From: Lingula anatina
Lineage: Eukaryota; Brachiopoda; Lingulata; Lingulida; Lingulidae
DNA: 64,000 bases
Direction of reading: 5' to 3'
NCBI RefSeq assembly: GCF_001039355.2
Contig: NW_019775385.1
Location: 76,087 to 140,086, forward strand
Made by a program: the position numbers and the translations under genes. Below are positions 14,401 to 33,811 of the stretch, piece after piece. Positions within the stretch are counted from its first letter, which is position 1. Every line of letters starts with the position of its first letter. The notes beneath the pieces are model-generated. The model had not been told where the DNA came from. It saw nothing but the letters and a program-made list of their open reading frames with translations, and searched no databases.

Positions 14401-15021
14401 AAAATGCAATACACCATTCAAAACTGTTTATATAGTGATAATTAAGAAATTCAAGTTTATGTCTCTGCTTGTTACAAGTATTTCATACATTATTTGACAC
14501 ATTTCAGGTTTTCAATTACCCCAGTGTCAGTCCTGTGAACGCCATCAGTGGTGTGATCAGCCCTACCACACTGAGTCTTATAGCCTCCCCTGTGGTCACC
14601 CCAAGGACCACGCCCAGGTCCACGCCCATTCCACGCTGGACCACACCCTTCATTGGGTTAGATGAGAGCATTGACTACAACATGATGGCAGGACTCATGC
14701 CTGGGGTCAATCCAGATGAATCTTTACTAGGTAAGACTTTGGGGTTATGCTACAAAATAGGATAAGGGAGAAGGTATCAAAAATTGAAATGTATTCTTTT
14801 GGTTTTTTATCATATGGATATTATTGCAGTAACCCAATTACTGTTTGGAGGGAATGTCTTCAGGATATTAGCTGTAGTGTCTTATACTTTTTCTGCATGA
14901 GATTTAATATTTCTGCATACATTGTCTTCCAGAGAGATTTTATGGTGTTCACAACAATGACCCAGTAGAACAACAGAATAATAACCACACTCCCTCTTCA
15001 CCAAACAAACAGGAATCTTAA
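567..15021 (+). CDS. NFI: Nuclear factor I (NFI/CTF) transcription factor, C-terminal part (5' end outside window)
   Basis: Eight exons join in phase: 567-653, 6070-6390, 7562-7723 (or to 7765), 8314-8435, 8762-8915, 9243-9412, 14508-14730, 14933-15021 (TAA). They encode about 441 residues. NFI proteins bind TTGGC(N5)GCCAA sites as dimers in the nucleus; the DNA-binding domain must lie upstream. Family marks seen: GVFSARELLRITRTSI in the first exon pair, like the vertebrate FSVTELVRVSRTPI; a basic KRQRF stretch followed by SVDDEVES and KSPASQTGSWHSD, like the vertebrate SIDDSEMES and SPAAGSSQSSGW; DTLTDFVNLVCQE, like ETLKEFVQLVCPD; and GMLPPPPPPPVARPV, like PMLPPPPPPPMARPV. The product is Ser/Pro/Thr-rich and disordered-looking, as expected for the NFI activation/repression region. 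The tail encoded after 9243 is longer than and unlike vertebrate NFI ends. The identification rests on remembered family motifs. Confidence 0.85.
654..6069 (+). other. NFI intron, 5.4 kb
   Basis: The flanking exons join in phase (A plus CA gives Thr), so no further coding exon is required. The stretch is AT-rich with A/T runs (for example 2940-2956) and a G-rich patch near 4640-4665. I see no convincing exon, RNA gene or transposon. The short open frames lack both family similarity and paired splice sites. Confidence 0.6.
6751..6788 (+). repeat. (CT)n microsatellite in an NFI intron
   Basis: A nearly pure CT dinucleotide run interrupted by CTTT. It lies well upstream of the next acceptor (7561), so it is probably not that exon's polypyrimidine tract. 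Confidence 0.9.
8601..8630 (+). repeat. A30 homopolymer in an NFI intron
   Basis: Thirty consecutive A residues in the short intron (8436-8761) between two NFI exons. No adjacent retroposed body or target-site duplication is evident, so this may be a simple expansion. Length in a single assembly is unreliable. Confidence 0.9.
9413..14507 (+). other. NFI intron, 5.1 kb
   Basis: Separates two exons that join in phase 0. It contains a compound (TA)n(GA)n microsatellite at 11384-11430 and several A runs. One GC-richer patch at 13180-13360 is open in two overlapping frames, but I could not define convincing splice sites for it. The rest is AT-rich and unremarkable. Confidence 0.5.
11384..11430 (+). 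repeat. Compound (TA)n(GA)n microsatellite
   Basis: About 17 bases of TA repeat run directly into 30 bases of GA repeat, inside the NFI intron. Confidence 0.9.
14508..15021 (+). CDS. NFI: NFI terminal exons: invertebrate-type C-terminal extension
   Basis: Two exons (14508-14730 and 14933-15021) joined as CTA-G/AG encode VSP, TPRTTPRSTPIPRW and DYNMMAG motifs, then a short Asn/Gln-rich end terminating in NKQES. The repeated TP and SP dipeptides look like proline-directed kinase sites. Vertebrate NFI proteins that I can recall end instead in a SW(Y/F)LG-type tail and lack this block. The acceptor TTTCAG, donor GTAAGA and second acceptor TTCCAG are all good. The strong periodic motif content and in-phase join support real coding sequence. 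Confidence 0.8.
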
Positions 15022-18000
15022 TGATAGATGAGCTGGTAGGAAATTGACCTGTGAAATCAGAGAAGGGGGAAAAGCAGGGGCTAAGGTCTTGCCAGAGGAA
15101 TGGGAAAGTTTTAAATGCTCAGTTTCAGACTTACGAAAGGAATCAAAACTTGCATTGAAGTAAAAAAAAAAGCAAAAAGAAAAAACAATTATTAAGCATA
15201 ATTAACGTACAAGCTAAAATGAGAGAGAGATGGAGATAAGAGGATGAATTATCACCTTTATCATGTGATACTGTTGATTCAGGCCTATATGTGATATGAA
15301 ATTTGTGGGTGATCGAAGGTTTCATCTCTTTGCTGTTCTTCAAAGAAAAAAATGACAGTCATTACAACACAAAAGATGACACATTCAGCAAGAGGAAATT
15401 TGGAATTTTGGTCAAAGAGATAGCAGAGAACATGGTCCAATGGTGATGGGTTAAACCATATTATAGGCCATGCATGATAGCAATAACATAGTTCTCCTCT
15501 GCTCTTTGTACCACAAAGGGAATAGCACTACTTAGAATTTGTATGCTCATGTATATCATATACACTGTAATTATTGCCATCTAGGTAAGATTTGATTATT
15601 ATTTTGATTCTCATTCCTTGGTGCAATTCTGTCATGTTTTCAATATTTGATGGTTGTATATCTGAGCTGAAAGGTAAAAAGAATGCTACTAGTTCTTACA
15701 ATGGCATGTAGTTTATTATGTAACTTCTATTTATCAGCATTTATAAAGTTTATATGATATATAATGTCCATTGTGCTAACTGTATTACTGTGTATCAACA
15801 TGTTATTAATATCTTATTATGTCACATATTTTCTTTGTGCACTTAAAAAATCATCCTTTTGCCGAACTACTGTTGCCAAAGTCAACTTTTGATCCTTCCA
15901 CATTGCCATGACACATTATATTAGTATGTATATAAAATTCTAATACAGTTATACAAAGAAAAGGTACAATCCATTGCTTATATGAAAGCTTTGTTTTTTT
16001 TCATCATTTTTATTTTTGTACTGCAACATTGCTACAAAGGATGGTATTTTCTTCATGCTGTGTTATAGCTTGCTTTTATAATTTCTGTTAAACAATAAAA
16101 TTGATCTAACATGTGTCCATAAAGAAGACAATACACTGTAGGCTGGACATGCTATCTTTGCCAAGAACCTAGGATCCATGATAAACTGGATAGGAAACTG
16201 TCGCATATTTCAAAGGCTTTCCCTTATCCATTATGAGCTTTTGTTTTTTTCCCACTTGATCTGTTATGGTAGTTGTACACCTGTAGTTCATCTTTAATGT
16301 TTATCACAGAATATTCCACAATTTTGACCATACATTAAGGATAGAAAAATATTATCGAAAAAAACAAAAAGAAAACAATTGTAAGTAACTTATTACTAAG
16401 ACATTCAACCTGATGATGAATTTATCTATCAGTTTGATGGAATCTCCATATTAACACTGAGTATTTATTTTTATTAAAAATATTTTAAGAGCAAGCACAT
16501 TCATGAAAATGTTATAGTATTAGAAAAATGACCAAATGCTGTTCATTTTTGTTTTGATGTGACACTTTTTTGTTGGAATTTAGTCATTTTGGTAGAAATA
16601 ATTGAGCTCCAAAATTGTCATTTAGCCAATCATTTTTTTATAAGTGAATTCAATATGACGATATTGCTCCTCTAGCAACCGTAGTAATAACGCATATAAC
16701 AAAAGACTCAAGGCCTTAATTACAGTCAAGTGAAGCTGTCAAAATAATGGACAATTTTTATCCGAAAGGCAGGCATAAAAGAAAGATGCCACATTTTATA
16801 TCCAGTGTATCATGGTTCCAACCTAGAACTGATGTACAGACATCTTGTAGATGTTGACAACAGCTTAAGACCATGGGCTGACACCTAGTAGTAACCATGT
16901 ATCCCATTTTTTGTTCATTCACCTATGTAAAGTTTAGATATTTCGCGTGTGTCAGTAAATGTCTGAAATAAATTGCAGGGAGAAAGAGCTGCAGAATCCA
17001 AAGAGTAGAGTAGAGTTGACATTATCACAGATATTATCATATTTGTTAAGTTATTTTTATGCACTGTACATTTCATACAATTAGCTATGCAACATTGTAT
17101 CCTATAGGTTTGCTGTATGGTTTGAATTACTTGTATGTTGATATTTGCAATGAGATGATGAGGTTTTTTGATTTCTACTTTTGCATCCTTCTTTGAAAGA
17201 AACAAATCTTTAGTTGTATAGTAAGTTTTTGGTTTGAAACTTAGAGATAAATACATTTTTGAGAAAATATTAAAATTTTGTTCATCCAGAATAATGCACA
17301 AGACTGCTGAGTTAAGGACTGTTTGGAGACTAGGCCAAAGTTGGGATATATTTCAGTTGTATTTTTGAAAATTAATACTTTGTTAGATGATTTTAATATT
17401 CATGTAGATTGTTATATTTATCATACATCATTATTTCACATATGTTATTTCGACACTTATATTTGTTGTCTTCCTTTACATGAGTGTTATGTACATGGAT
17501 AACAGATCATTTATCACTGGGCATTTTGTTAATATATATATATATATATAATATTATATGGACAAACTTTGTGAATATGTATTATTTGTAACCAAGCCTT
17601 GCATATTTTGTTTAAAAAAGTGATTTGGTGAAAAGGATGCCTTTTTCTCCCTCATTTAGCTGGGATCAATTTGTAGTTCAGTTTCAGATCCACTTCTCGC
17701 TTTAACAGATTTTAACAGATATACTTCAACATTGAATTGTTACTTTAAATTAACATTGAAGCACTTTTTATGTCAGTTTTAATGTATCCCTTGGAATTAA
17801 AGGGTTCAGTTGGAGAAAGAGTGTAAGGTGCTCTAGAGGGTAGGACCTGTAGGCAACAAGGAAGCATGTTGTTTGTTGGGCTGTGATTTTTGGTATTAAG
17901 ATATTTTGAAGAACATGCTTCCTTTGTTGTCAACTCAATGGATTGAAAAGGAGCATTTAATCTCTTGGATCTGATAGCTAAACAAATGCTTTTATTGAAT

Positions 18001-21000
18001 CCATGTTCTGACTGCACTCACCTTTGTGTGCGGGTGAAGACTTATTGTCAAGAAAAAATTACTTAAAAAAAAGAGAGCACATGAAAATGGTGTCTTAAAA
18101 GAAAAATGAGAATTTAATGTCCAAGATAAAAAAAGGCATGTTAGGACAAATATTACAAAGGATTTGCTCCTTATAAAGATCTGGGAGGGAAGGGGGTGTT
18201 TTTTATTCTTTCCTGAGTAAAGGTAATGATGCTGAAAAGATACTGAAATACTTGAGAGTAGTATCTGCTTGAATGTTTTTGATCAGCCGCACCACTGGAG
18301 GGCAGTTTTAGATAGTGTTTTTTTTTTCCTGTGGTGCTATTTTTTGGTCAGGAAGAGTACCCTCTAGAGCACTCGTCCTTTTCCTACCAGATGTCTGGGT
18401 AATTATGCACCATGGGTGCTTGGCTGTACAGTTTTAGTTATTATCATTATTCAGTGAGGAAAAGAAGGAGAGGTATTTTGCCACTTGTAGCTAAGATGTA
18501 TTGCTTATGGTGTAGGAAAACAAGTCACTATCAGAGCTCTAAAATAAGCTTATGATTTGTTTGAAGTTAAGGCTTTAGAAAATATTATACAGCATGGTGA
18601 CTCCAAGTAGATGACCATAAGAAATGTTGATTATTTTAACTAGTTTACCGTTACAGTGCATCAGAAAAATGCTGAGCACTAAAAATCAACCAAAGCTAAT
18701 CTGATTTGTTTGACTCTGGCATACCTATTTTTTTTCCAAAATTCAACAAACACACTAGCACAACAGTGAATATATAAAATATGAAATAGTGTTTTAGACT
18801 GGATATTTGGACCTCCTTACAGCTTGAAGTCACTGAAACAGTACAGAAAGTGAATATTATAATGACCATGTCTGTAAATTGAGCAGAGAGTGTTGTAAAG
18901 TGTCTAGACTGTTGATTCTACCTGGTAGAACATTCTTGTAGTAGATATTGTTGGGTGTAGCAAGTTGTATTGTGCAGGGCAGTTGTTATTATACTGCAGT
19001 TTGATAGTCTGCTGGACTGAGGGCACTCCGCGTAATTGCACCCCCATGTTGCTGCTGGCCAGTGTAAAGGTGATGGGGGTCAGTGCCCTGTGAAGTGCCC
19101 CAGGATTCCTTTGTGCCAAATTTCTCTCCGCTGGTTTATCTGTGTGACAAAACTGCTGATGCTCGTAGATTTTGGCATGAGCTTCATTTCAAGTGGCATG
19201 GATGGAATGAGAAGGCTAAATTGCCCAGTTTTTGGTTATTCTATAGGGAGAGACACCCAAAAATTTACTTAAATGATCCAGGAATTCATCCTCTTGATTC
19301 TGTGATTAGATATTATGTATGTTTAGGCTAAATAAACACAGGATGTATTTTGGGTGTGGAAAATTCAATTTGATTCAATTGTCAATTTTTTTTCTTTTTC
19401 TTTCTTTTTCTTTCTTTTTCTTTTTTTTTTGATAACATGGAATATTCCTTGGTCTGTTTGGCTCTATCCATGTCACTGGTTACAGAGGGCTTCATAAAAT
19501 AAATTTGCAGGTGGCAATATACCTCTCTTTCTTTAGTTTTTATGTAACATGAAGCAAGTGTATATAAGTTTGTAAACATACATACATACATCTATTTAAT
19601 TTATTGACTGCAAATCTGAAGAAAAGATGTGCAGACTGTTGAAGCCATATGAATATGTTTGTGTATATTGCTTGTGCTCTGCACAACTTCAAGGAAAAAT
19701 TGTATACATCTCGTGAGGAATAAATTGACTGTTTAGTTTGCAAAGCAGAAGTATCAGTAATGTCATTTAAAAATGGGCAAAAATATATACAGATTTTAGA
19801 AAATTATAATTTTAAAGTCAAAAGTTACAATTTTTTATTAAAAAATGCTTCCCTGGCAATTTTGTTTTCTACAACAAGTCACTTAATTTGCTCCACTGTT
19901 TTCCTAAAAAAAATTAAGTTTTAAAACTGTTGTGATTTTCAGCCAACATAATTTTGGTTTTTGTGTGTAGTTAAGTCATATTCCTAGAAAATGGATTAAA
20001 TGCAACTTTTGATAGGTTTCTCTAAATATTATCTCCACTTAAAATGTAGTTAATATTATGATTAAATGATTAAATACAAATGCCATTTACTTCCATTGAC
20101 CAGCAATGATACTGAAATTCGGGTATTATAAAACAGGCACTGAAGATCTAAAAAAATAAAAATAAAAACTGGCGGTAGAATGTTGTAAAATCACAAGACC
20201 ACCAAATCTCCCAAACTGGACTTTAGCTTTGAATTATGATGCACCAAACAGTTATGAGATTTGAACCGATAGTCAACACACATAACACTTCTTAACCTTG
20301 AATTCCTCAATGCAGAGTTTGCCAACAATGTTCAAATGTATTCCACAGCAAAATAAGTCTGTATTATTTAATGTTTATAAGATTAGTTTTTTTTCTGAAT
20401 GAAGGTTTTCTTCAGTCAACAGCTTAATATTGAAATAGTTTTCCCTCCAGTATTTCCCCGACTTCTATTTTGTTTTGTTTTACTGGTATTACAAATGAAA
20501 ACTTACACCTCCAGACATATAGAAATAAAAATAGCCACTAGTATTTCTTTATTAAATACAATATTGCATATACAAATGCTGGCAATTGAAGTTGTTCAAA
20601 TAAAATTGCAGGAAATGCCTCTTGGAAAATATTGAAAGGGTTAATATCAATTTGTGCTTTAGTTGATCAACAACTATAAAATGGAAGAGACTGATACTTA
20701 ATTACAAATTATTGTGTCACCTATTACAATTCAACAAATTACAAATAACATGTGTAGCATTTAATTGTAAATTATACTGCAATTACTAAAATTTTCTATT
20801 TTTTCCTCTAAGCAATGCTCTATTCTATACACAGCATGCTATACATTATTAAGACAGCTATTATTGTATTTCCATGATCACTATTGCTTCTTAACTCTAG
20901 AATTTGCTTGAAAAGTTGCATAACTGATTAGTTATCAACACATTTCCCATATTTACTAATTTCAATCCTCACAGGAAATATTTTTATGTATTATTTTGCA

Positions 21001-21351
21001 AACAACCAAAAATTAAAAAAAAAAAAACATGAAACTATGTATGATTACATTAAAAATGTATAAATATGCAATAAAGCAGCCACTGTATTTCTGATGAATC
21101 CTAAAATATTAGCTCCAAAATAAATAAACAGTAGTTTGGAATGTCTTTTAAAGACTACAAGCGTACCCTTTTTAGTTTCCATCACACTAGTTTCAAGTAA
21201 ACTTTTTCTCCTTTTCCATTACACACATCTCACAGGCAATCTCAAAAGAGATTTCCCTTGAATTATGCACATAAATGACACCTTTTTTTCTTCTGTTAGC
21301 AGTACATCAATGTTTATAAGATATTTCACTGCACCAGGCAAACTCTTGCTC
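15022..21351. other. NFI 3' UTR, intergenic space and Syk 3' UTR (convergent genes)
   Basis: This 6.3-kb stretch lies between the NFI stop and the Syk stop. A possible NFI polyadenylation signal (AATAAA) lies near 16094. It holds a (TA)n run at 17535-17550 and a pyrimidine (TTTCTTT)n tract at 19387-19431. Open frames at 16915-17301 (minus) and 18904-19331 show no recognisable family or splice context. The two UTR ends cannot be placed from sequence alone. Confidence 0.5.
19387..19431 (+). repeat. (TTTCTTT)n pyrimidine tract
   Basis: About 45 bases of nearly pure T with regularly spaced C, in the space between the convergent NFI and Syk genes. Confidence 0.85.
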
Positions 21352-29467
<8,116 letters not shown>

Positions 29468-29592
29468 TTTTTTACCCCAGGTGTTTGTATAATTTAATTT
29501 TGTTGAATTTCTTGTAAGTTATTATAATTTTATGCTTGTTTCTTCTCACTGTAGCTACATGACTATGTAATGAGATATGGCATGTTTGTTTA

Positions 29593-29712
29593 CTACTTTC
29601 TACTATTTCTTTGGGTTATTCTATTCAACCACACATGCAGATTCCATTGACTAGCTTCTGGAGTTCTTCCACATATTGTAATCTTCTCAGCAGTGTAATT
29701 CACTAGTTTCAT
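29593..29712 (-). other. Upstream ORF in the Syk leader (39 codons)
   Basis: An ATG four bases into the inferred leader exon opens a 39-codon frame that ends in TAG, 126 nt before the Syk start codon. The start context is poor (ATTG before ATG). It resembles a translational-control uORF; no peptide family is recognisable. Confidence 0.4.
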
Positions 29713-30044
29713 CAATCTGAAAAAAAATTAATTAGGAATATAAAAATGAAGGTTTAATTTACTTATTGTTAATTTTAACCAAAAGTCATATATGATATAT
29801 GAACATTGTGGAGATAAAGTATATGATACAGCTAGAGTATATAAGTAAGTCAATAGTGCCTAAATTACGTATATATGTTGCCTCAGTATTTGGACTATAA
29901 AAGTGAACAAGGCAGCAAAGCTGTCAAATGTACAGACAAAAAACAGGAAATAACTATGCACAAAATAGGCTACTGTCAATTCTGATGCAAAAATACATTA
30001 TGTTAAACTGCAAATTCAACATCAAATTTTAAATATGCTGAAAA

Positions 30045-30424
30045 GTGAAAAAACAGCATAACTACTAAAATAGTGGCCCGATCATGCCGATTTTCAAACT
30101 TGATCTGTGTTATAGTAAGATCGATTACACCTGTGAGTTTCATGACAACAAGCCTATCGGTTTTCCTTGAAATGTGTTTACAGTGTTGCATATATGCTGA
30201 AAAGTGAAAAAACAGCATAACTTCTACAATAATGGCCCGATCATGCTGATTTTCGAACTTGACCTGCATTTTATGAATATTCATCAGCTCTGTAAATATA
30301 CAGCCAAAAAGTAAAACTGCCTTCCACTTATTTTGTTTACAATGAAAGTGCACGGCGCCAGCGCCAGCGACAGTGACGGCGACGACAGACGTAAGTGATG
30401 GCAATATGTACAGACACATCTGTA
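30045..30424. repeat. Repeat A, copy 1
   Basis: Consists of two 159-bp units (starting near 30036 and 30195) that share GTGAAAAAACAGCATAAC and GGCCCGATCATGC, followed by a tail ending in a GCGACGGCGACGACAGAC stretch. The whole block reappears 1426 bp downstream at 31471. Both copies keep long open frames on the minus strand. Confidence 0.85.
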
Positions 30425-30676
30425 CTTATTTACTGTACTGTTTGAGAACAGTTAGTGACATGGTTTTTCTTAAATGGTCATCATGGGAGCAGTGCCCAAA
30501 ATAGATTTTTTTCAGATTTTGATGCAATATTACATAATGTTTAACAGCATAATGACCATCAATTTTTAATAATAAAATATTAGTATCATGGATATTCAGA
30601 AAATGTGACTAGCAAAGGTCTTCAGGCCCATGGAACTTCAAAGTCACAACTTGAAAATGCCAAAATGTAAACAAAG

Positions 30677-31470
30677 ACAGCACTGTTCTGACATGGGTTT
30701 ATTTCCATTTTTAACACTTTTTAAACATAAAACAAAATAATCAGTTTACTGCAATTTTTATATGATCAACTAAGAAAATTGATGAGATGGCAAAATTATC
30801 AAAAAAAACAATGTTAAATGTCCAATTTCCTCCATTCTGAGATTCTGAACATAGTAAATGATTGAATCTGACAAACTGCAATGATATGAGTTTATTTCCA
30901 TTTTTGACACTATATTACACAATACACGATAACAAGTTTACTATCATTTTAATGTAATCAACTAATAATGTTGTAAAGATGCAGGAAATGTCAACCAAAC
31001 ACTTTTACATGTCTTATTAGTTAAATAATGAGACTGTTAACATGCCTAAGAATTGAATCTGAGGAAATGTGAAACAAGACAGCACTGTTCTGACATGGGT
31101 TTATTTCCATTTTTAACACTTTTTTTAACATAAAACAAAATAAACAGTTTACTGCAATTCTTATATGATCAACTAAGAAAACTGATGAGATGGGAAAAAT
31201 ATCAATAGAATAGTGTTAAATGTCCAATTTCCTCCATTCTGAGATTCTGAACATAGTGAATGATTGAATCTGACAAACTGCAATGATATGAGTTTATTTC
31301 CATTTTTGACACTTTATTACACAATACACGATAACAAGTTTACCATCATTTTTACATAATCAACTAACAATTTTGTTAAGATGCAGGAAATGTCAAACAA
31401 ACACTTTTATGTATCTTATTAGTAAAATAATAAGACTGTTAACATGCCTAAGAATTGAATCTGAGGAAAT
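30677..31470. repeat. Repeat B, two tandem 402-bp units
   Basis: The word ACAGCACTGTTCTGACATGG starts at 30677 and again at 31079, giving a 402-bp period with high identity along the unit. Each unit is itself an old duplication: its two halves share GTTTATTTCCATTTTT and CAGTTTACTGCAATT-like words about 200 bp apart. Confidence 0.85.
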
Positions 31471-31850
31471 GTGAAAAAACAGTATAACTTCTAAAATAAT
31501 GGCCCGATTATGCCGATTTTCGAACTTGACCTGCGTTTTAGTAAGATTGATTACTCCTGTGAGTTTCATGACAACAGGCCTAACAGTTTTCCTTAAAATG
31601 TGTTTACAGGGTTGCATATATGCTGAAAAGTGAAAAAACAGCATAACTTCTACAATAATGGCCCGATCATGCTGATTTTTGAACTTGACCTGCGTTTTAT
31701 GAATATTCATCAGCTCTGTAAATATAAAGCCAAAAAGTAAAACTGCCCTCCACTTATCGTGTTTACAAGGAAAGTGCACTGGGACGGCATCGGCGACGGC
31801 GACGGCGACGACAGACACAGGTGATGGCAATATGTACAGACACATCTGTG
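31471..31850. repeat. Repeat A, copy 2
   Basis: Matches 30045-30424 at a constant offset of 1426 bp, with the same two 159-bp units and the same GC-rich (GCGACG)n tail at about 31786-31812. It abuts the second B unit. Confidence 0.85.
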
Positions 31851-31942
31851 TCTGTACATAAAAATAATGAGCATCCACATATTGAATGTTTCCATTTTCT
31901 TTTCATTTCGTTAATGTTCGTAGTATGGGTTCATCCATACAG

Positions 31943-32023
31943 GGATATCATGAGAACATACTTTCAACTACACCATGCAGGATATCATGAGAACATACTT
32001 TCAACTACACCATGCAGGATATC
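31943..32023. repeat. 37-bp tandem repeat
   Basis: Two perfect units and a partial third, starting at 31943, 31980 and 32017. Each begins GGATATCATGAGAACATAC and contains a TACACCATGCA end. Confidence 0.9.
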
Positions 32024-32323
32024 CTCATCTTCAGCTAGTCACAAAGCAGTATTTGTAAAGTGAAACTAGGATAAATAAATTATGTTCAATTACAGTAGCA
32101 TGGAATTTCGACTTCAAATTCATGTCCATTTATTTAAGCTAAGATTATTCAAGATTCAAGAAAATTGCGAATTTGGCAAAAGCATCTTTCTAACAAGTAC
32201 AGTATTTCAACTTGGCAGCAAAACTTAGTTACCCAGTCACGTTGAGTACAAACATACAAGTACAGTACAGTACATGTATTATTTACATGTAGTATGGTTA
32301 CTACTAGAAAACTCAGTAGTACT

Positions 32324-32422
32324 TTACCTCAGTTTCAGCCTTACATGCTAATGGTACCCTTACCGTAGCGCTATGAAACCGTTGTCTGCGGTAATGGTAC
32401 CGTTAGCAGAAGACTGAGGTAA
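32324..32422. repeat. Inverted repeat (hairpin) upstream of KAT14
   Basis: The left arm begins TTACCTCAGT and the right arm ends ACTGAGGTAA. Inner arm segments TGCTAATGGTACC and GGTACCGTTAGCA also pair, as do CTTACCG and CGGTAAT. The arms are about 36-44 bp with one bulge, around an 18-bp loop. Confidence 0.75.
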
Positions 32423-32639
32423 TATTAGAGATCTTAAGACCGTAAACTTGGGTAAAATACATGTAACTGCTGTATTTAGTACCGCATCTTAGATCTGGAT
32501 AAATTTGCTGCACACTCTGCCATTCACTCTCTATTACAAAAACTATTCAAAAGAATATTCAATTAACTGTTTAAGCATTCAAATTATCTTTCAAAGTACT
32601 TCAAATGATTAAAATTTAATAAGAGACTGCAACCAGGAA

Positions 32640-32740
32640 GCTCAGCCCACCTGTTGACCTCCCATGTTTCTTCTCGTTTGAGTGGACGAGAGAAAACGGT
32701 AAACAATATGGCAGCCCCCTGCAAAATCAGACACTTTCAT
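32640..32740 (+). promoter_or_regulatory. Possible KAT14 promoter or first-exon region
   Basis: A locally less AT-rich stretch with a YY1-like AATATGGCAG motif near 32708, the kind often found at animal housekeeping start sites. No TATA box is evident. It lies about 1.1 kb before the first coding exon, whose acceptor (TGCTCCAG) implies a non-coding exon upstream. Low certainty. Confidence 0.25.
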
Positions 32741-33811
32741 GTTTCTTCTGTGATGATCGCTGCTGTATTGCTTTATTCTTTAGTATTTTTAAATACCCAC
32801 AACAGAGTGCATTAACCGATGGCGTTAAGACAGATAGATGACATATTTTGATGATTAGAATTTACATGGCAAGTTAAAACAAATTTTACTTGAAGCATAA
32901 TTATAAATCTCTGAATCAGTGAATAGAATTAACTGGCGCTGAGCCGGCTTAATTTTGGTTTTGCAATGCTCCCTGTTAAAATGTAACATTAGAGTCTAAA
33001 AGGAAAAGTAAACAAGGTCAACGGTGTAACTTTTTCTCCTAAGATTAATCCCCTGGGCCAGCACTCTGCTAAAAGCTATTTAGACAAATAACACCAGTTT
33101 AAAATCTGAAAGAGGGGGGCACTCACTCAGTTACATAAAGTAAATACAAACGTAGGGTCAAACTTGGTGTGAGGGATGCAAAAGATGACCGACAAATACC
33201 AGGCCTGTAGCCAGTAAGTTTAAAAAGGGGGTTCTTGTTTCTCTGTGTGTCTTCCATTACACTGTGAAGCATATCATTCACAAATAAAGTCATTTATATA
33301 TCGGTTCATGAACCAGTTGGATAACATTTTACTCTTTTTATTCCATCAGATAGTGTTAGCACTTGAGTACACCATTTGTAAGTGGCATCACACATAGTCA
33401 TGAAAGAGAGTTTTAGGATGTTATGAGGCCTTACCTGAGGCAACCCCCCCCCCTCCATCTTCCCTCCAACCTGACTACAGGCTTGTGTCACAATATGTAC
33501 GTGCAGCTATAGACTTCAGTAGCATATGATGTGTTTGTTTGCTTGTTTTCATGTTGGGTAAATGCTTCTTAATGAAAAGTCTGTGACATATAATATTTTA
33601 AATACTCGGGCACTACTCTCTTAAATTTCCAAATTATGAACTATAAAGTTGGCCCTAAGTGTTGTATTACTGGTGTTATAATGTGATATACAAGGTGTAG
33701 TGTACTGCTCTTTAAGACAAACTGCTTGTGTTGTTGTTTAAAATAATGGGATTGTTTTACCAACATTTGACAAGTTTATGTATCATCTTCTGCTCCAGAG
33801 CTAATCCAATC

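Larger units (their letters stand above)
29717..33798. other. Divergent intergenic region between Syk and KAT14
   Basis: This 4.1-kb region must contain the promoters and any non-coding first exons of both genes. It is dominated by repeats: a 1.8-kb nested duplication block (30045-31850), a 37-bp tandem repeat (31943-32023) and a 100-bp hairpin (32324-32422). The most promoter-like part is 32640-32740. I see no further gene. Confidence 0.6.

Noticed and set aside
16915-17301. 128-codon minus-strand ORF
   Set aside because: Composition is that of translated AT-rich DNA (Ile, Lys, Asn, Tyr), with no motif or splice context.
18292-18305. CTCF-like word CCACTGGAGGGCAG
   Set aside because: One mismatch to the vertebrate core and no independent support; a single 14-base match in 64 kb is weak.
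19036-19331. Two overlapping plus-strand ORFs after NFI
   Set aside because: No family motif, no fitting splice sites, and both frames are open at similar length, as expected by chance in a locally GC-richer patch.
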